Shown here: positions 36,252 through 46,387 of the stretch, piece by piece
Numbering within the stretch: position 1 is the first letter of the stretch
Layout: each line of letters opens with the position of its first letter
From: an uncultured Bacteroidota bacterium
Lineage (GTDB): Bacteria > Bacteroidota > Bacteroidia > Flavobacteriales > Flavobacteriaceae
Direction of reading: 5' to 3'
NCBI GenBank assembly: GCA_902635965.1
Contig: CACPQA010000001.1
Location: 62,001-126,000 of the forward strand
Length of the DNA: 64,000 bases
The notes under the pieces: model-generated
Seen by the model: the letters and a program-made list of their open reading frames with translations, nothing else
The model's database searches: none
What the model was told of the DNA's origin: nothing
Position numbers and translations under genes: made by a program

Positions 36252-37082
36252 ATGTCAGTAAGAATTAGACTTCAAAGACACGGCAAGAAAGGAAAACCCT
36301 TTTATTGGATTGTTGCAGCTGATTCCCGAGCTAAAAGGGATGGCAAATATTTACAAAAATTAGGTGTTTATGATCCAAACACAAATCCTGCTACAGTTGA
36401 AATAAATATTGATGAAGCCTTAAAATGGTTACAAAATGGTGCAATACCAACAAATACAGCCCGAACACTATTATCTTATAGAGGGGTTATGCTCAAGCAT
36501 CATCTTAACAAAGGTGTTTTAAAAGGGGCACTAAAACAAGAAAAAGCAGACGAACAATTCCAAGCATGGCTTAAAGAAAAAGAATCTAAGATAAATGCTA
36601 AGCAAGACAAAATTTCTAAAGAAATTGAAAAATCTAAAGCTGAAAGGCTAAAACTTGAAAAAGAATCAGACGAAAAAAGGGCCTTAGATAGGGAGAATGC
36701 TGCAAAAGCTGCTGCTGCAAAAGAAGAGGCTGCAACGGAGGATGCGCCAGCTGAGGAGTCTGCTGCAAAAGAAGAGGCAGCAACGGAGGATGCACCAGCT
36801 GAGGAGTCTGCTGCAAAAGAAGAGGCTCCAACGGAGGATGTACCAGCTGAGGAGGCTGCTGCAAAAGAAGAGGCTCCAACGGAGGATGCACCAGATGAGG
36901 AGTCTACTGCAAAAGAAGAGGCTCCAACGGAGGATGCACCAGCTGAGGAGTCTGCTGCAAAAGAAGAGTCTCCAACGGAGGATGCACCAGTTGAGGAGGC
37001 TACTGCAAAAGAGGAGGCTCCAACAGAGGAAACTTTAGAAGAAAAGGACACTTCTAAAGGCGAAGCTTCAAAACAAGAATGA
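36252..37082 (+). CDS. rpsP: 30S ribosomal protein S16 with a long repetitive acidic C-terminal tail
   Basis: A 276-residue protein. The first 80 residues are a normal S16 (SVRIRLQRHGKKGKPFYWIV, DPNTNPATVEI, LSYRGVMLKHHL). A Lys/Glu-rich helix follows, then seven 16-residue repeats of the type AAKEEAxTEDxPxEES from about residue 155 to 266. S16 in other bacteria is about 80-90 residues; Bacteroidota often add an Ala/Lys/Glu tail, but this one is unusually long and repetitive. The core joins the 30S body; the tail is probably disordered. rimM follows 73 bp downstream, as in the common rpsP-rimM order. Confidence 0.95.
   Translation: MSVRIRLQRHGKKGKPFYWIVAADSRAKRDGKYLQKLGVYDPNTNPATVEINIDEALKWLQNGAIPTNTARTLLSYRGVMLKHHLNKGVLKGALKQEKADEQFQAWLKEKESKINAKQDKISKEIEKSKAERLKLEKESDEKRALDRENAAKAAAAKEEAATEDAPAEESAAKEEAATEDAPAEESAAKEEAPTEDVPAEEAAAKEEAPTEDAPDEESTAKEEAPTEDAPAEESAAKEESPTEDAPVEEATAKEEAPTEETLEEKDTSKGEASKQE
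36714..37049 (+). repeat. Tandem 48-bp repeat, 7 units, inside rpsP
   Basis: Seven in-frame 48-bp units begin at 36714, 36762, 36810, 36858, 36906, 36954 and 37002. Each encodes 16 residues starting Ala/Thr-Ala-Lys-Glu-Glu. The first six are nearly identical at DNA level; the seventh diverges after its first half. Such an array is likely to vary in copy number between strains. Confidence 0.93.
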
Positions 37083-37155
37083 CTAAATATTTGAGTTCAA
37101 TTAAATATTTTTCATTCATCCTTCTTAAATAAAAGTTTGATTTTACCAATTAATT

Positions 37156-37689
37156 ATGGACATTTCAACAAATAAAAAAGATTTTTTTTTATTCGCATTT
37201 ACTTATTCTAAGTCGAATTTTAAAGGGGAGATAAAAATTAAATTAATAAATGATTATGGGATTGATTTTAAATCAATTGAAACAATTTTTATAGAAGAGG
37301 ATAAAATTTTAATTCCTTACAAACTAAAAAAAATCAAACATAAAAAAAAAACCAATTTAACATTACTGATTGAGGAAATAGACTCTGAGTCGAAAGCTCA
37401 GCGACTAATTTCTAAAAAATGTTTTCTTCCAAAAAAAATCTTACCACAAAGAAAAGGAATTGATTTTTACAGTTTTCAGGTTAAGGACTTTATCGTAATT
37501 GATAAAAACAATAAAGAAATCGGAAGTGTTGTAGAAATTGTAGAGAAACCCTTTCAATCACTTATGGTTGTTAATACAAGTACAAAAGAAATTTTTATAC
37601 CAATACATCAAGACATAATTTTAAGTGTAAGTCATGAAAAAAAAGAGATAAAAGTAGAATTACCAAATAATTTCATGGATCTTTTCTAA
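37156..37689 (+). CDS. rimM: Ribosome maturation factor RimM
   Basis: A 177-residue protein with a diverged N-terminal RimM beta-barrel (FAFTYSKSNFKGEIKIKL) and a C-terminal PRC-barrel (GSVVEIVEKPFQSLMVV, IFIPIHQDIILSV, KIKVELP-like end). It binds S19 and helps mature the 30S head. Low complexity and high Lys content make the N-terminus weakly conserved, but length, PRC motif and position after rpsP support the call. Its 3' end overlaps the convergent TonB receptor gene by 4 bp. Confidence 0.87.
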   Translation: MDISTNKKDFFLFAFTYSKSNFKGEIKIKLINDYGIDFKSIETIFIEEDKILIPYKLKKIKHKKKTNLTLLIEEIDSESKAQRLISKKCFLPKKILPQRKGIDFYSFQVKDFIVIDKNNKEIGSVVEIVEKPFQSLMVVNTSTKEIFIPIHQDIILSVSHEKKEIKVELPNNFMDLF

Positions 37690-40052
37690 AAATCCAAAAT
37701 CAATCCAATTGTTGGAAATGGAATATCAGATCTATCAGTATCAATTTTTTTTAGATTTATTGGCTCAATTAAAGTTCCATCTAATTGTCTTTCAAGTCCG
37801 TACTCTGGAGGTCTAGGTATTTTTTGTGCAAGAACATTTTGAATCTCAAAATAAATATTTAGAGATGTTTTTTTAAAATTCCATTTTTTATCAATTCTAA
37901 TATCAGCCTGACTGAAAACTTCTAAATATACTTGTCCAATTTGAGAATAATCCAATATAATTCTTGGATAAGAGAGTCTACTTTGAACCTGATTAACTGG
38001 TGCGTAGGGTGTTCTCCCAGAATACCTGTACCTAACAGAAACCTCCCAATTTCTGTTTAATTTATAGCCCCCAGTAAACGATGCGAGATTTCGGCTATCC
38101 CAAACTGAGGGAATTATATCATTATTTAAATCACTGAATTCACTAAAAAAATATGTATAAGCGAGTATTCCGTAAAAGTTTTTATTGAGTTTTTGTTGAA
38201 AAAGAAACTCAATTCCATAAGAGTCACCAACTCCATTTGAGATAATTGGCTCGTTCCCATATACTTCAAAACCTCCTCCTTTGTTGGCAAGTGAAATTTG
38301 ATCAATTATCGAAATAGGATAATTGCTATATTCTTTTAAAAAGCCCTCTAGAGTGATCCTTGACCTTTGCGTTCTATTGAATTCAATTCCTACTACGGTG
38401 TGTTTACTTCTGATGTACTTTGCGTCTCTATTAACAAAAATGCCATTCATATCTTTAAAACCAATCATTGTGTACGGTGGTAATTTATTATACCAACCAA
38501 TAGAACCATTTAATTTCCAAGTGTCATTTTTTGTTATCGAATAGCTAAATCCTAATCGAGGTGAAAGATTATCTATTAAACTACTATTAGAAAGGAAACT
38601 GTCTTTATCGGTTCTAATTCCCAAAAATAAACTTAAGTTATCATCTAAAAAGGATCTGCTGATTTTTCCAAAAAAACCGTATTTATATAAATTTATTTCG
38701 GATTTATAATCAAATTGCTCAAGAATACCCAGTGTAGTATTTTTATATTTTGATAGTTGAAAATTTAGTCCATATCCTAATTTCCAATCACCTATAAATT
38801 TTGTGACATGAGATCTTATTTTTGTTTCTTTTTCAACAGCATCATTCTGGTAAATTAGTCCAGATTCTTTTTCATTATTCCGAAATCTGCTAAAATTATT
38901 TTTTAGCTCATTTGAACTTAGTGTGGTTAAAATTCTCCCATTTCCGTTTGCAAATTTTTTAACCCAAGAAAATCCTATAGTATTTGTTCTTTGCTTAATT
39001 ATTGGAACCTGTTCTATAACGGCAGTTTGCTCCGCATCAAAATCATCAGGGGCAACTACTGAAAAGTCATCTATTGAACCTATACCCATGACACTAATGC
39101 TATTTAGATTGTCAATCCTATGGTCAATTTTAAATTGGTAGTCAATATAATCAGGTCTAATTGGTAATCCCACAAGTTCAAAAACATACTGTAAATAACT
39201 TCTTCTTAATGATAACATCAAGGATGTTTTTGAAATCTTTTCTTTTTCTTTAAAAATAGGTGTGTTTATTGTTATTCCAGCCTCACTAGCCCCGATCCTA
39301 AATTTACCACTAAATTTTTCTCTATTACCTTCTCTTTGTTCAAATAACAAAACACCAGACAACGGATTATCAAATTCTGCTCCAAAAGATGATGTAGATA
39401 GAGTTACTTCTCTTATAAAGTCAACATTTAACATTCCAACCGGGCCACCGGCACTACCTTGTGTACTAAAATGGTTTATGTTGGGAATTTCCATTCCGTC
39501 TAAATAGTATACAGTTTCGTTTGGGGCACCTCCCCTTATTATAAAATCATTTCTGAAACCACCAATTGATGGAGAAATACCCGGCAAACTTTGAGCAACT
39601 TTTGCAATATCATTATTTCCTCCAGGATAGGTTTCTATTTCAACTGCTGATAAAGATTGTATTGATAGAGGTGTTTCGTTTTTCTTTTTAAAAGGACTTT
39701 TAAATAAAACCACCTCCTCTAATTGATCTGATACTTCTTCTAGCTTAAATAGTAAATCTGGTGAACCAGCAGATTTTACAATAACATTAAATAATACCTC
39801 TGTTTGATAGCCCAAGTAACTGGCAAGAATATTATAGCTGTCAAACGGAATTTTTTCAAGTTTGAAGTATCCATTTTCATCCGAAATAGTTCCTAATGAT
39901 TCACCTTCAATTAAAATGGTTGCCCCTTGAAGTGGGAAAAGAGTTTTACTATCAACCACTCTTCCAGTTAAAATTCCAAAGTTTTGAGAAAACGAAAATT
40001 TAAACATGAAACCTATTAGAATTGTTAAGAAATTTAACTTAGTATTTTTCAA
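37686..40052 (-). CDS. TonB-dependent receptor with carboxypeptidase-regulatory-like domain
   Basis: A 788-residue outer-membrane receptor. Signal peptide 1-22 (FKFSFSQ), a CarboxypepD_reg-like domain about 25-110 (GRVVDSKTLFPLQGATI, DENGYFKLEKIP), a plug domain (AQSLPGISPSIGG, DFIIRGGAPNETVYYLDGM), and a beta-barrel that ends in a final phenylalanine (LILDF). The substrate is unknown. Its start overlaps the upstream unknown gene by 4 bp (ATGA), so it is translationally coupled to a cluster that begins with umuC. It is not a SusC type; no SusD follows. Confidence 0.92.
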   Translation of the reverse strand: MKNTKLNFLTILIGFMFKFSFSQNFGILTGRVVDSKTLFPLQGATILIEGESLGTISDENGYFKLEKIPFDSYNILASYLGYQTEVLFNVIVKSAGSPDLLFKLEEVSDQLEEVVLFKSPFKKKNETPLSIQSLSAVEIETYPGGNNDIAKVAQSLPGISPSIGGFRNDFIIRGGAPNETVYYLDGMEIPNINHFSTQGSAGGPVGMLNVDFIREVTLSTSSFGAEFDNPLSGVLLFEQREGNREKFSGKFRIGASEAGITINTPIFKEKEKISKTSLMLSLRRSYLQYVFELVGLPIRPDYIDYQFKIDHRIDNLNSISVMGIGSIDDFSVVAPDDFDAEQTAVIEQVPIIKQRTNTIGFSWVKKFANGNGRILTTLSSNELKNNFSRFRNNEKESGLIYQNDAVEKETKIRSHVTKFIGDWKLGYGLNFQLSKYKNTTLGILEQFDYKSEINLYKYGFFGKISRSFLDDNLSLFLGIRTDKDSFLSNSSLIDNLSPRLGFSYSITKNDTWKLNGSIGWYNKLPPYTMIGFKDMNGIFVNRDAKYIRSKHTVVGIEFNRTQRSRITLEGFLKEYSNYPISIIDQISLANKGGGFEVYGNEPIISNGVGDSYGIEFLFQQKLNKNFYGILAYTYFFSEFSDLNNDIIPSVWDSRNLASFTGGYKLNRNWEVSVRYRYSGRTPYAPVNQVQSRLSYPRIILDYSQIGQVYLEVFSQADIRIDKKWNFKKTSLNIYFEIQNVLAQKIPRPPEYGLERQLDGTLIEPINLKKIDTDRSDIPFPTIGLILDF

Positions 40053-40627
40053 ATTGATTTATTTTTTTCTCTTTTCTTCTTTCTATTTATTTTCTCTTTT
40101 TGCTTATTTTCCTCCTCTTGTTTTTTTAATTTTCTTTCTTCCTGTCTTTCCTCATAGAGACCTCTTAATCCTTTGAGATCTTCGGAGCTTATTTTTTCTT
40201 GATCGGGTGCCTGTAGAGCACCATCCTCTACTCCAAAAAAACCTTTATCTGTTTGTTTCCGCATAATCTCTTTCGCCGCCTTTAGGTTGTAATATAGCCC
40301 AGGATCAATCATTTTATTTGCCACGTAGTTTTCTTCTTTTTTTTTGTCCCATCTAATAAATATAAAACCACCTTTGGATTTCTCATCATATTTTACCCTA
40401 AAAACCTTAGCATGATTAGGTAGTCTTTGATATATCTCAATTTCATCTAATATATAACCAGCAAGGTCAAGTAATTCCTCCACAAAAATTTTTTGTCCTT
40501 CATCGGATTTATCATTTATGGGCTCTAGATAAACCTCTTCATATTGCTCCTCATCATAATCATTATACTGTCCATTCACTTTGAAAAAACTAACCAGCAA
40601 TAAAAATACTAGAATGGTAATTCTCAT
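40049..40627 (-). CDS. Secreted protein of unknown function with Lys/Glu-rich tail
   Basis: From the ATG at 40627 the protein is 192 residues, with a signal peptide ending near VNGQ (residue 20). An earlier in-frame start at 40663 would bury the signal and overlap umuD more deeply. The first half is acidic (DEEQYEEVYLEP), the middle has a compact segment with FRVKYDEKSKGGFIFIRW, and the last 50 residues are a highly charged Glu/Lys helix. I recognise no family. Its start codon overlaps the umuD stop (ATGA) and its stop overlaps the TonB receptor start, which points to coupled translation. Confidence 0.7.
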   Translation of the reverse strand: MRITILVFLLLVSFFKVNGQYNDYDEEQYEEVYLEPINDKSDEGQKIFVEELLDLAGYILDEIEIYQRLPNHAKVFRVKYDEKSKGGFIFIRWDKKKEENYVANKMIDPGLYYNLKAAKEIMRKQTDKGFFGVEDGALQAPDQEKISSEDLKGLRGLYEERQEERKLKKQEEENKQKEKINRKKKREKNKSI

Positions 40628-41067
40628 ATCATTTTTTTTACAACATATGTTACAACACCCCAAATTGAAAGTTCATTTCCCTCACCAATTTTTATTGGAG
40701 AATATTTTGAATTTTCTGGCATTAAATAAATTTCTTTATTTTTTAATTTTAATCTTTTTACGGTAAATTCTCCATCCAAAAAGCATACAGCAATGGATCC
40801 ATTTTTAGGTTCTTCACTTCTATCAATTACAATTAAATCCCCATCATTAAGTCCAGCACCAAGCATTGATTCACCATCTACTCTAGCGTAAAAAGTAGCT
40901 TCTTCATTTTTTACAATCTCTTTGTCTAAACTTATTCTAATTTCTTTGAAATCGTCAGCTGGAGAGGGAAAACCGGCAGATATATTGTTACTAGTGAGTG
41001 GGATTGAATGGGATTCATCTAAATTTGGTTTAAAAAAAGATATTCCTTCCTTCATTTTTTTCATCAT
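40624..41067 (-). CDS. umuD: UmuD-like S24 self-cleaving protein (Pol V accessory subunit)
   Basis: A 147-residue LexA/UmuD-type protein. The self-cleavage site is probably Ala31-Gly32 (SAGFPSPADDF), and the Ser-Lys dyad is Ser67 (GESMLGAGL) and Lys104 (FTVKRL). No DNA-binding domain is present, so it is UmuD rather than LexA. After cleavage it joins UmuC to form translesion polymerase V. It follows umuC with a 5-bp gap, the reverse of the usual umuD-umuC order. Alternative starts at Met2 or Met5 are possible. Confidence 0.92.
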   Translation of the reverse strand: MMKKMKEGISFFKPNLDESHSIPLTSNNISAGFPSPADDFKEIRISLDKEIVKNEEATFYARVDGESMLGAGLNDGDLIVIDRSEEPKNGSIAVCFLDGEFTVKRLKLKNKEIYLMPENSKYSPIKIGEGNELSIWGVVTYVVKKMI

Positions 41068-41072
41068 TCTAT

Positions 41073-42332
41073 TTACTTAACTTTTATTATTTCTTTTATA
41101 TCGGTAGTATACCGAGATGAAAGGTGTTCCTGTCGCATCTTCCAAGTTTGATTTAGATCCTGGTTGCCTAACTTTAAAAGGCTTTCTCCAAATCTCAGGT
41201 GAATTTTATCAATTATTCTCATTAAATCTCCGTGCGTATTGCCCGTATTTTGAAAAAGATTTAATTGTTTTGAGTCAGAAGGTGTCAAATCTGTTAGTAT
41301 TACTCCAGCTTTTTTGTAGTTAATATTTTTTTTAAATATTCGTCTAAGACCCATATTGGCATATTTTGCTATTGTTATTGCTGAATTAGTTGGGTTAGGT
41401 AAATTTACCAGACTGCTATTATAATATTGTTGGTTGCTTGGCAGGTGAGAACTGGTTCGTATAAAAACTATAATGGCCTTACAATTGCTATTTTGATATC
41501 GCAATTTTTGAGAACATATCGATGCATAGGTAACTACACGCTCTTCTATTTCCCAATATCTTTTTATCACCTCTTTGAAACTCCTAGTAGTTGCAATTGA
41601 TTTTTTGCCTGGGTTTTCTTCGTCTAGACCGATACAAGAATCTCCTTTCAAATCTTTCTTTAATCGAAGACCTAGGATACTCATATTTTTTTTAACCCAC
41701 TGGTCAGGAAGTTTACAAAAATCATTTGCCGTTACAACACCATTTTTTATGAGTAATTTTTTATATTGTCTTCCTACACCCCAAATGTCCTCAACTTTTG
41801 TCCACTTGAGTGCGTTTGAAATTTGTTTTTCTGATTTTATTAAATATACTCCCTTTGTTTTGTGGACATATTTTTTTGCAATTTTATTTGCAATTTTTGC
41901 AAGTGCCTTTGTTGGGGCAATACCTATCGATACAGGAATTCCTGTCCATCGTTTTATTTTTTGTTTCAAAAGTAGTCCTTCCTTTTCTAAGTCACAATAT
42001 TTGAATCCCCTAAAATCTAGAAATGCTTCGTCTATACTGTAAATTTCAATATTAGGCGTGTGCATACTAAGAATTTTCATTACACGTTGACTCATATCTC
42101 CATAAAGCGGATAATTTGATGAAAAGACATTTACCTGTTTCTTTTTAAACACATTTAAGTACTTAAAGGCAGGCGCCCCCATGGGTATACCAAGAGTTTT
42201 TGCCTCATTGCTTCTAGAGATGACACATCCATCGTTATTTGATAAAATAACAACTGGAGAGTTTTCTAATTTAGGTTGAAAAACTCTCTCACAAGAAGCG
42301 TAGAAATTATTGCAGTCGACTAATGCAAACAT
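41073..42332 (-). CDS. umuC: Y-family translesion DNA polymerase (UmuC-like)
   Basis: A 419-residue Y-family polymerase. The palm has the metal-binding DCNNFYASCE at the N-terminus and SIDEAFLDF near residue 100, and NNDGCVISRSNEAK in the fingers. IGIAPTKALAKIANKIAK and the helix-hairpin-helix region VEDIWGVGRQYKKLL follow, then the little finger. The C-terminal DUF4113-like part (GVILTDLTP...LNLF) is typical of UmuC. It copies past DNA lesions with UmuD'. First gene of its cluster and divergent from sucA with a 46-bp gap; I see no clear LexA operator there. Confidence 0.93.
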   Translation of the reverse strand: MFALVDCNNFYASCERVFQPKLENSPVVILSNNDGCVISRSNEAKTLGIPMGAPAFKYLNVFKKKQVNVFSSNYPLYGDMSQRVMKILSMHTPNIEIYSIDEAFLDFRGFKYCDLEKEGLLLKQKIKRWTGIPVSIGIAPTKALAKIANKIAKKYVHKTKGVYLIKSEKQISNALKWTKVEDIWGVGRQYKKLLIKNGVVTANDFCKLPDQWVKKNMSILGLRLKKDLKGDSCIGLDEENPGKKSIATTRSFKEVIKRYWEIEERVVTYASICSQKLRYQNSNCKAIIVFIRTSSHLPSNQQYYNSSLVNLPNPTNSAITIAKYANMGLRRIFKKNINYKKAGVILTDLTPSDSKQLNLFQNTGNTHGDLMRIIDKIHLRFGESLLKLGNQDLNQTWKMRQEHLSSRYTTDIKEIIKVK

Positions 42333-42378
42333 ATGATTAAAAATAGTAATTTTATCTAAGATTTGAAGTCCTATTGCA

Positions 42379-45174
42379 ATGGATAAATACTCTTTCTTGA
42401 ACGCTGCACATACTGGTTATTTTGCTGAGATGTACGAAAAATATTTGCAAGAGCCAGACAGTGTGGAAGCAAGCCTGAGGGCTTTCTTTCAAGGCTTTGA
42501 TTTTGGAATTGAAAATAACCAAAATGGATATTCTAAAAATAGTGAAAATGAAATTCCAAAGCATTTAGAACGTGAGTTTAAAGTAGTTCAGTTAATAAAT
42601 GCGTATCGAAAAAGTGGTCATCTTTTTACAAAAACAAATCCAGTTCGTAAAAGAAGAACATACAGTCCAAATCTTGATATAGAAAACTTTGGGTTATCTG
42701 TAGATGATTTGAATGAGGTTATTGGGGCCGGCGAAACAATTGGGATAGGTCCCTCTACACTCTCTCAAATAATAAAACATCTCCAGGAAATTTATTGTGA
42801 TTCAATTGGAATTGAATACATGTATATTAGAAATCCAAAGAGGGTTAATTGGATTAAAGATAAATTGCACAAAAACAATAATCACCCAAAATTTACGAGC
42901 GAGCAGAAAAAGCACATTTTAAAAAAACTAACTCAAGCTGTATCGTTCGAAAACTTTTTACATAAAAAATATGTTGGTCAGAAAAGATTTTCTCTAGAGG
43001 GAGGGGAATCATTAATTCCTGCCTTAGATGCATTAATAACTCAAGCTGACAATAAAGGAGTAGAGGAGTTTGTAATGGGAATGGCTCATAGAGGTAGACT
43101 AAATACATTAACAAATATTTTTGGAAAATCAAGTCGCGACATATTTTCTGAATTTGACGGCAAAGATTATGACGAAATTGTTTTTGATGGGGATGTCAAG
43201 TACCATTTGGGTTGGACTTCTAAAATTGATCCTAATGGAGATGGAAAAAAAATTAATATAAATCTAGCCCCAAATCCTTCTCATTTAGAAACAGTAGGAG
43301 CAGTTGTTCAAGGAATTTCACGAGCTAAACTTGAGAAGAAATATAATTTTGACACAAAAAAAGTACTACCAATTATCGTACATGGAGATGCGGCTATCGC
43401 TGGCCAAGGACTGTCATATGAAATAGTTCAAATGGCTAGACTAAAAGGGTATGGAACAGGCGGGACAATCCACGTTGTCGTAAATAATCAAATTGGTTTT
43501 ACGACAAATTACTTAGATGCGAGGTCATCAACTTATTGCACTGATGTGGCGAAGGTCACTCTATGTCCGGTTTTGCACATCAATTCAGACGATGTAGAAG
43601 CGGTCGTCCACGGAGTATCTTTTGCTTTAGATTATCGTATGGAATTTGGTGAGGATGTTTTTATTGATTTGTTAGGATACAGAAAGTACGGTCATAACGA
43701 AGGAGACGAACCAAGATTTACTCAACCTCAACTGTACAAGGCCATTGGCAATCATAAAAACCCAAAAGAGATTTATGCCGAAAAACTTATTAATGAAGGA
43801 GTTATAGGTGAAGATTTTCTTACAAAAATTGAAACTGAGTATAGCCTGTCTCTAGAATCTGATTTAGAGGATTCAAAAAAAATTGATACCACTGAAATTA
43901 CCCCTTTTATGGCTGACGAATGGAGTAACTACAAAAGGGAAGATGAGTCTAGAATGTTGACCACAATTAACACTTCTGTTTCAAGTGAAAAACTAATTAA
44001 AGTTGCTAGAGCAATAACTCAATTGCCTTCCGAAAAAAAATTCCTCAGAAAAATAATAAAATTAATTGATGAGAGGAAGAAGATGTTCTTTGAAAAAGAC
44101 TCTTTGGATTGGGCGATGGGAGAAATGCTAGCTTACGGAAGTCTTCTCTTAGAAGGTCACGACATTAGGATTTCAGGACAAGATGTTGAAAGAGGAACGT
44201 TTTCACATCGTCATGCGATAATTAAAGCAGAGGATTCAGAAGAAGACGTTATATTATTAAACAAGATATCTGATAATCAAGGTAAATTTAGAATTTATAA
44301 TTCTTTGCTTTCTGAATACGGAGTTTTAGGTTTTGATTATGGTTACTCAATGGCAACCCCCAATTCTCTTACCATATGGGAAGCTCAATTTGGTGACTTT
44401 TCAAACGGAGCACAAATAATGATAGATCAGTATATTTCTGCTGCTGAGGATAAATGGAAGCTTCAAAATGGTATAGTCCTTTTACTTCCCCACGGATATG
44501 AAGGACAGGGTGCCGAACATTCATCTGCGAGAGTTGAGAGGTATTTGCAATTGTGTGCAAAGGACAATATGTTTGTTGCAAATTGTTCTACTCCCTCAAA
44601 TCTATTTCATCTTTTAAGAAGGCAAATAAAGTTAAGTTACAGAAAGCCTCTTATAATTTTTACCCCAAAGAGTTTACTGAGGCACCCACATGTAGTCTCA
44701 AGAGTAAAAGATTTCACTGATGGAAATTTCAAAATGGTTATAGATGACTTTAACATAGATTGTAAACAAGCTAAAAAATTAGTTTTTTGCTCAGGGAAAT
44801 TTTACTATGATTTGTATAGAGTAAGGGAAAATAGAAAAATTGATGATGTTGCAATTGTTAGAATAGAACAATTGTTTCCGTTACCAATTAATGAAATAAG
44901 AAACATCTTACATAACTATCCTAAAGTAAATGACATTGTTTGGGCTCAAGAAGAACCAAAAAATATGGGAGTTTGGAGCCATTTGCTTCTGCATCTTCCG
45001 GAAGCAAAAGATTTTCGTTGCGTATCACGAAGGTTTTATGGCGCCCCTGCAGCGGGAAGTTCAAAAAGGTTTAATAAAAGGCATAATGAAGTGATAGATT
45101 ATGTTTTTGATGAAAAAAAAGATAATTTTAAACTAAAGAAAAAACATAAAAAAAGAGAAACTAAACAGGTATGA
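42379..45174 (+). CDS. sucA: 2-Oxoglutarate dehydrogenase E1 component
   Basis: A 931-residue thiamine-diphosphate enzyme. The N-terminal 2-oxogl_dehyd_N helix ([19 protein letters not shown]) binds E2. Family motifs are [58 protein letters not shown] and [17 protein letters not shown] in the ThDP domain, and [16 protein letters not shown] in the transketolase-like domain. It decarboxylates 2-oxoglutarate and passes the succinyl group to E2 in the TCA cycle. It overlaps the E2 gene by 4 bp. Confidence 0.97.
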   Translation: MDKYSFLNAAHTGYFAEMYEKYLQEPDSVEASLRAFFQGFDFGIENNQNGYSKNSENEIPKHLEREFKVVQLINAYRKSGHLFTKTNPVRKRRTYSPNLDIENFGLSVDDLNEVIGAGETIGIGPSTLSQIIKHLQEIYCDSIGIEYMYIRNPKRVNWIKDKLHKNNNHPKFTSEQKKHILKKLTQAVSFENFLHKKYVGQKRFSLEGGESLIPALDALITQADNKGVEEFVMGMAHRGRLNTLTNIFGKSSRDIFSEFDGKDYDEIVFDGDVKYHLGWTSKIDPNGDGKKININLAPNPSHLETVGAVVQGISRAKLEKKYNFDTKKVLPIIVHGDAAIAGQGLSYEIVQMARLKGYGTGGTIHVVVNNQIGFTTNYLDARSSTYCTDVAKVTLCPVLHINSDDVEAVVHGVSFALDYRMEFGEDVFIDLLGYRKYGHNEGDEPRFTQPQLYKAIGNHKNPKEIYAEKLINEGVIGEDFLTKIETEYSLSLESDLEDSKKIDTTEITPFMADEWSNYKREDESRMLTTINTSVSSEKLIKVARAITQLPSEKKFLRKIIKLIDERKKMFFEKDSLDWAMGEMLAYGSLLLEGHDIRISGQDVERGTFSHRHAIIKAEDSEEDVILLNKISDNQGKFRIYNSLLSEYGVLGFDYGYSMATPNSLTIWEAQFGDFSNGAQIMIDQYISAAEDKWKLQNGIVLLLPHGYEGQGAEHSSARVERYLQLCAKDNMFVANCSTPSNLFHLLRRQIKLSYRKPLIIFTPKSLLRHPHVVSRVKDFTDGNFKMVIDDFNIDCKQAKKLVFCSGKFYYDLYRVRENRKIDDVAIVRIEQLFPLPINEIRNILHNYPKVNDIVWAQEEPKNMGVWSHLLLHLPEAKDFRCVSRRFYGAPAAGSSKRFNKRHNEVIDYVFDEKKDNFKLKKKHKKRETKQV

Positions 45175-46385
45175 AATTAGAAATGAAAGTTCCCTCTCCA
45201 GGGGAATCAATAACTGAAGTAGAAATTGCTCAGTGGTTAGTTTCAGATGGAGATTTTGTTGAAAAGGATCAGGCTATTGCAGAGGTTGATTCTGATAAAG
45301 CTACCCTTGATTTACCTGCGGAAGCGAGTGGAGTTATTACTTTAAAAGCGGAAGAAGGTGATTCTGTTGAAGTAGGACAGGTTGTTTGTCTAATTGACAC
45401 AGACGCTAAAGCTGGAGAAAATAAACCCAAGTCTTCAAATGAGAGCGTTGAAAAAAAAGTAGAACCAAGTGTTGAAAATGAGATCTTAATCACTGAAAAA
45501 ACCTACGCCTCTAATCATTCATCACCTGCTGCTAGGAAAATACTTGACGAAAAGGGAATCAACCCAATTGATATTCATGGTTCTGGAAAGGGCGGAAGAA
45601 TTACTAAAGAAGATGCTTTAAATGCAAAAGCCTCAATGGGTACTCCTCCTAAGGGAGTTGAGAGAAATTCTGATAAATCAAAAATGTCTCTCCTTAGAAG
45701 AAAAGTTGCTGAAAGGTTGGTAAGTGCCAAAAACGAAACAGCAATGCTTACCACATTTAATGAAGTTAATATGAGCCAGATATTTTCTTTAAGAAAGAAA
45801 TTTAAAGACTCATTTAATGAGAAGCACGATGTGGGTCTTGGATTTATGAGTTTTTTTACTAAAGCTGTTGTCTTTGCCTTAAAACAATATCCAGATGTTA
45901 ATTCAATGATAGATGGAGATTTTCAAATTAAATATGATTATTGCGACATAAGTGTTGCTGTATCTGGTCCTAAGGGTTTAATGGTTCCTGTTTTAAGAGG
46001 TGCTGAGAAGTTGACTTTTAAAGAAATTGAAACGGAAATTAAAAGATTAGCTCTAAGAGCAAGAGAGGGCGAAATTACAGTTGATGAAATGACTGGGGGC
46101 ACATTCACAATTTCAAATGGAGGTGTATTTGGTTCGATGCTTTCAACACCTATAATAAACCCACCTCAATCAGGAATATTAGGAATGCATAATATAATTG
46201 AACGTCCTGTAGCAATTGACGGTAAGGTGTTAATACAGCCTATGATGTATTTAGCTTTTTCTTACGATCACAGAATAATTGATGGGAGAGAGTCTGTTGG
46301 TTTTTTAGTTGCAATAAAAGAGGCAATTGAGAACCCTATTGAAAAATTAATGGACAACAATCCAAAAAAATCATTAGAATTGTAG
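45171..46385 (+). CDS. sucB: Dihydrolipoyllysine-residue succinyltransferase (2-oxoglutarate dehydrogenase E2)
   Basis: A 404-residue E2. The lipoyl domain is residues 1-77 with the lipoylated lysine in [13 protein letters not shown] linker follows, then a peripheral subunit-binding domain ([34 protein letters not shown]), here given in parts as [13 protein letters not shown] and [14 protein letters not shown]. The catalytic domain ends with the [16 protein letters not shown] motif carrying the active-site His and Asp. It transfers succinyl to CoA. E3 is not in the window. Confidence 0.96.
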   Translation: MKLEMKVPSPGESITEVEIAQWLVSDGDFVEKDQAIAEVDSDKATLDLPAEASGVITLKAEEGDSVEVGQVVCLIDTDAKAGENKPKSSNESVEKKVEPSVENEILITEKTYASNHSSPAARKILDEKGINPIDIHGSGKGGRITKEDALNAKASMGTPPKGVERNSDKSKMSLLRRKVAERLVSAKNETAMLTTFNEVNMSQIFSLRKKFKDSFNEKHDVGLGFMSFFTKAVVFALKQYPDVNSMIDGDFQIKYDYCDISVAVSGPKGLMVPVLRGAEKLTFKEIETEIKRLALRAREGEITVDEMTGGTFTISNGGVFGSMLSTPIINPPQSGILGMHNIIERPVAIDGKVLIQPMMYLAFSYDHRIIDGRESVGFLVAIKEAIENPIEKLMDNNPKKSLEL

Positions 46386-46387
46386 AG

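Noticed and set aside
36714-37049. Regular repeats that could suggest a CRISPR array
   Set aside because: The units are contiguous, without variable spacers, and in frame with rpsP; they encode the S16 tail.
36500-37051. A 183-codon frame rich in Ser and Ala on the minus strand opposite rpsP, and other frames within the repeat
   Set aside because: It is a by-product of the 48-bp repeat, whose period keeps all frames open; it has no plausible domain and lies over a certain ribosomal gene.
42333-42378. A LexA operator between umuC and sucA
   Set aside because: No convincing inverted repeat of a known SOS box type is visible in the 46 bp.
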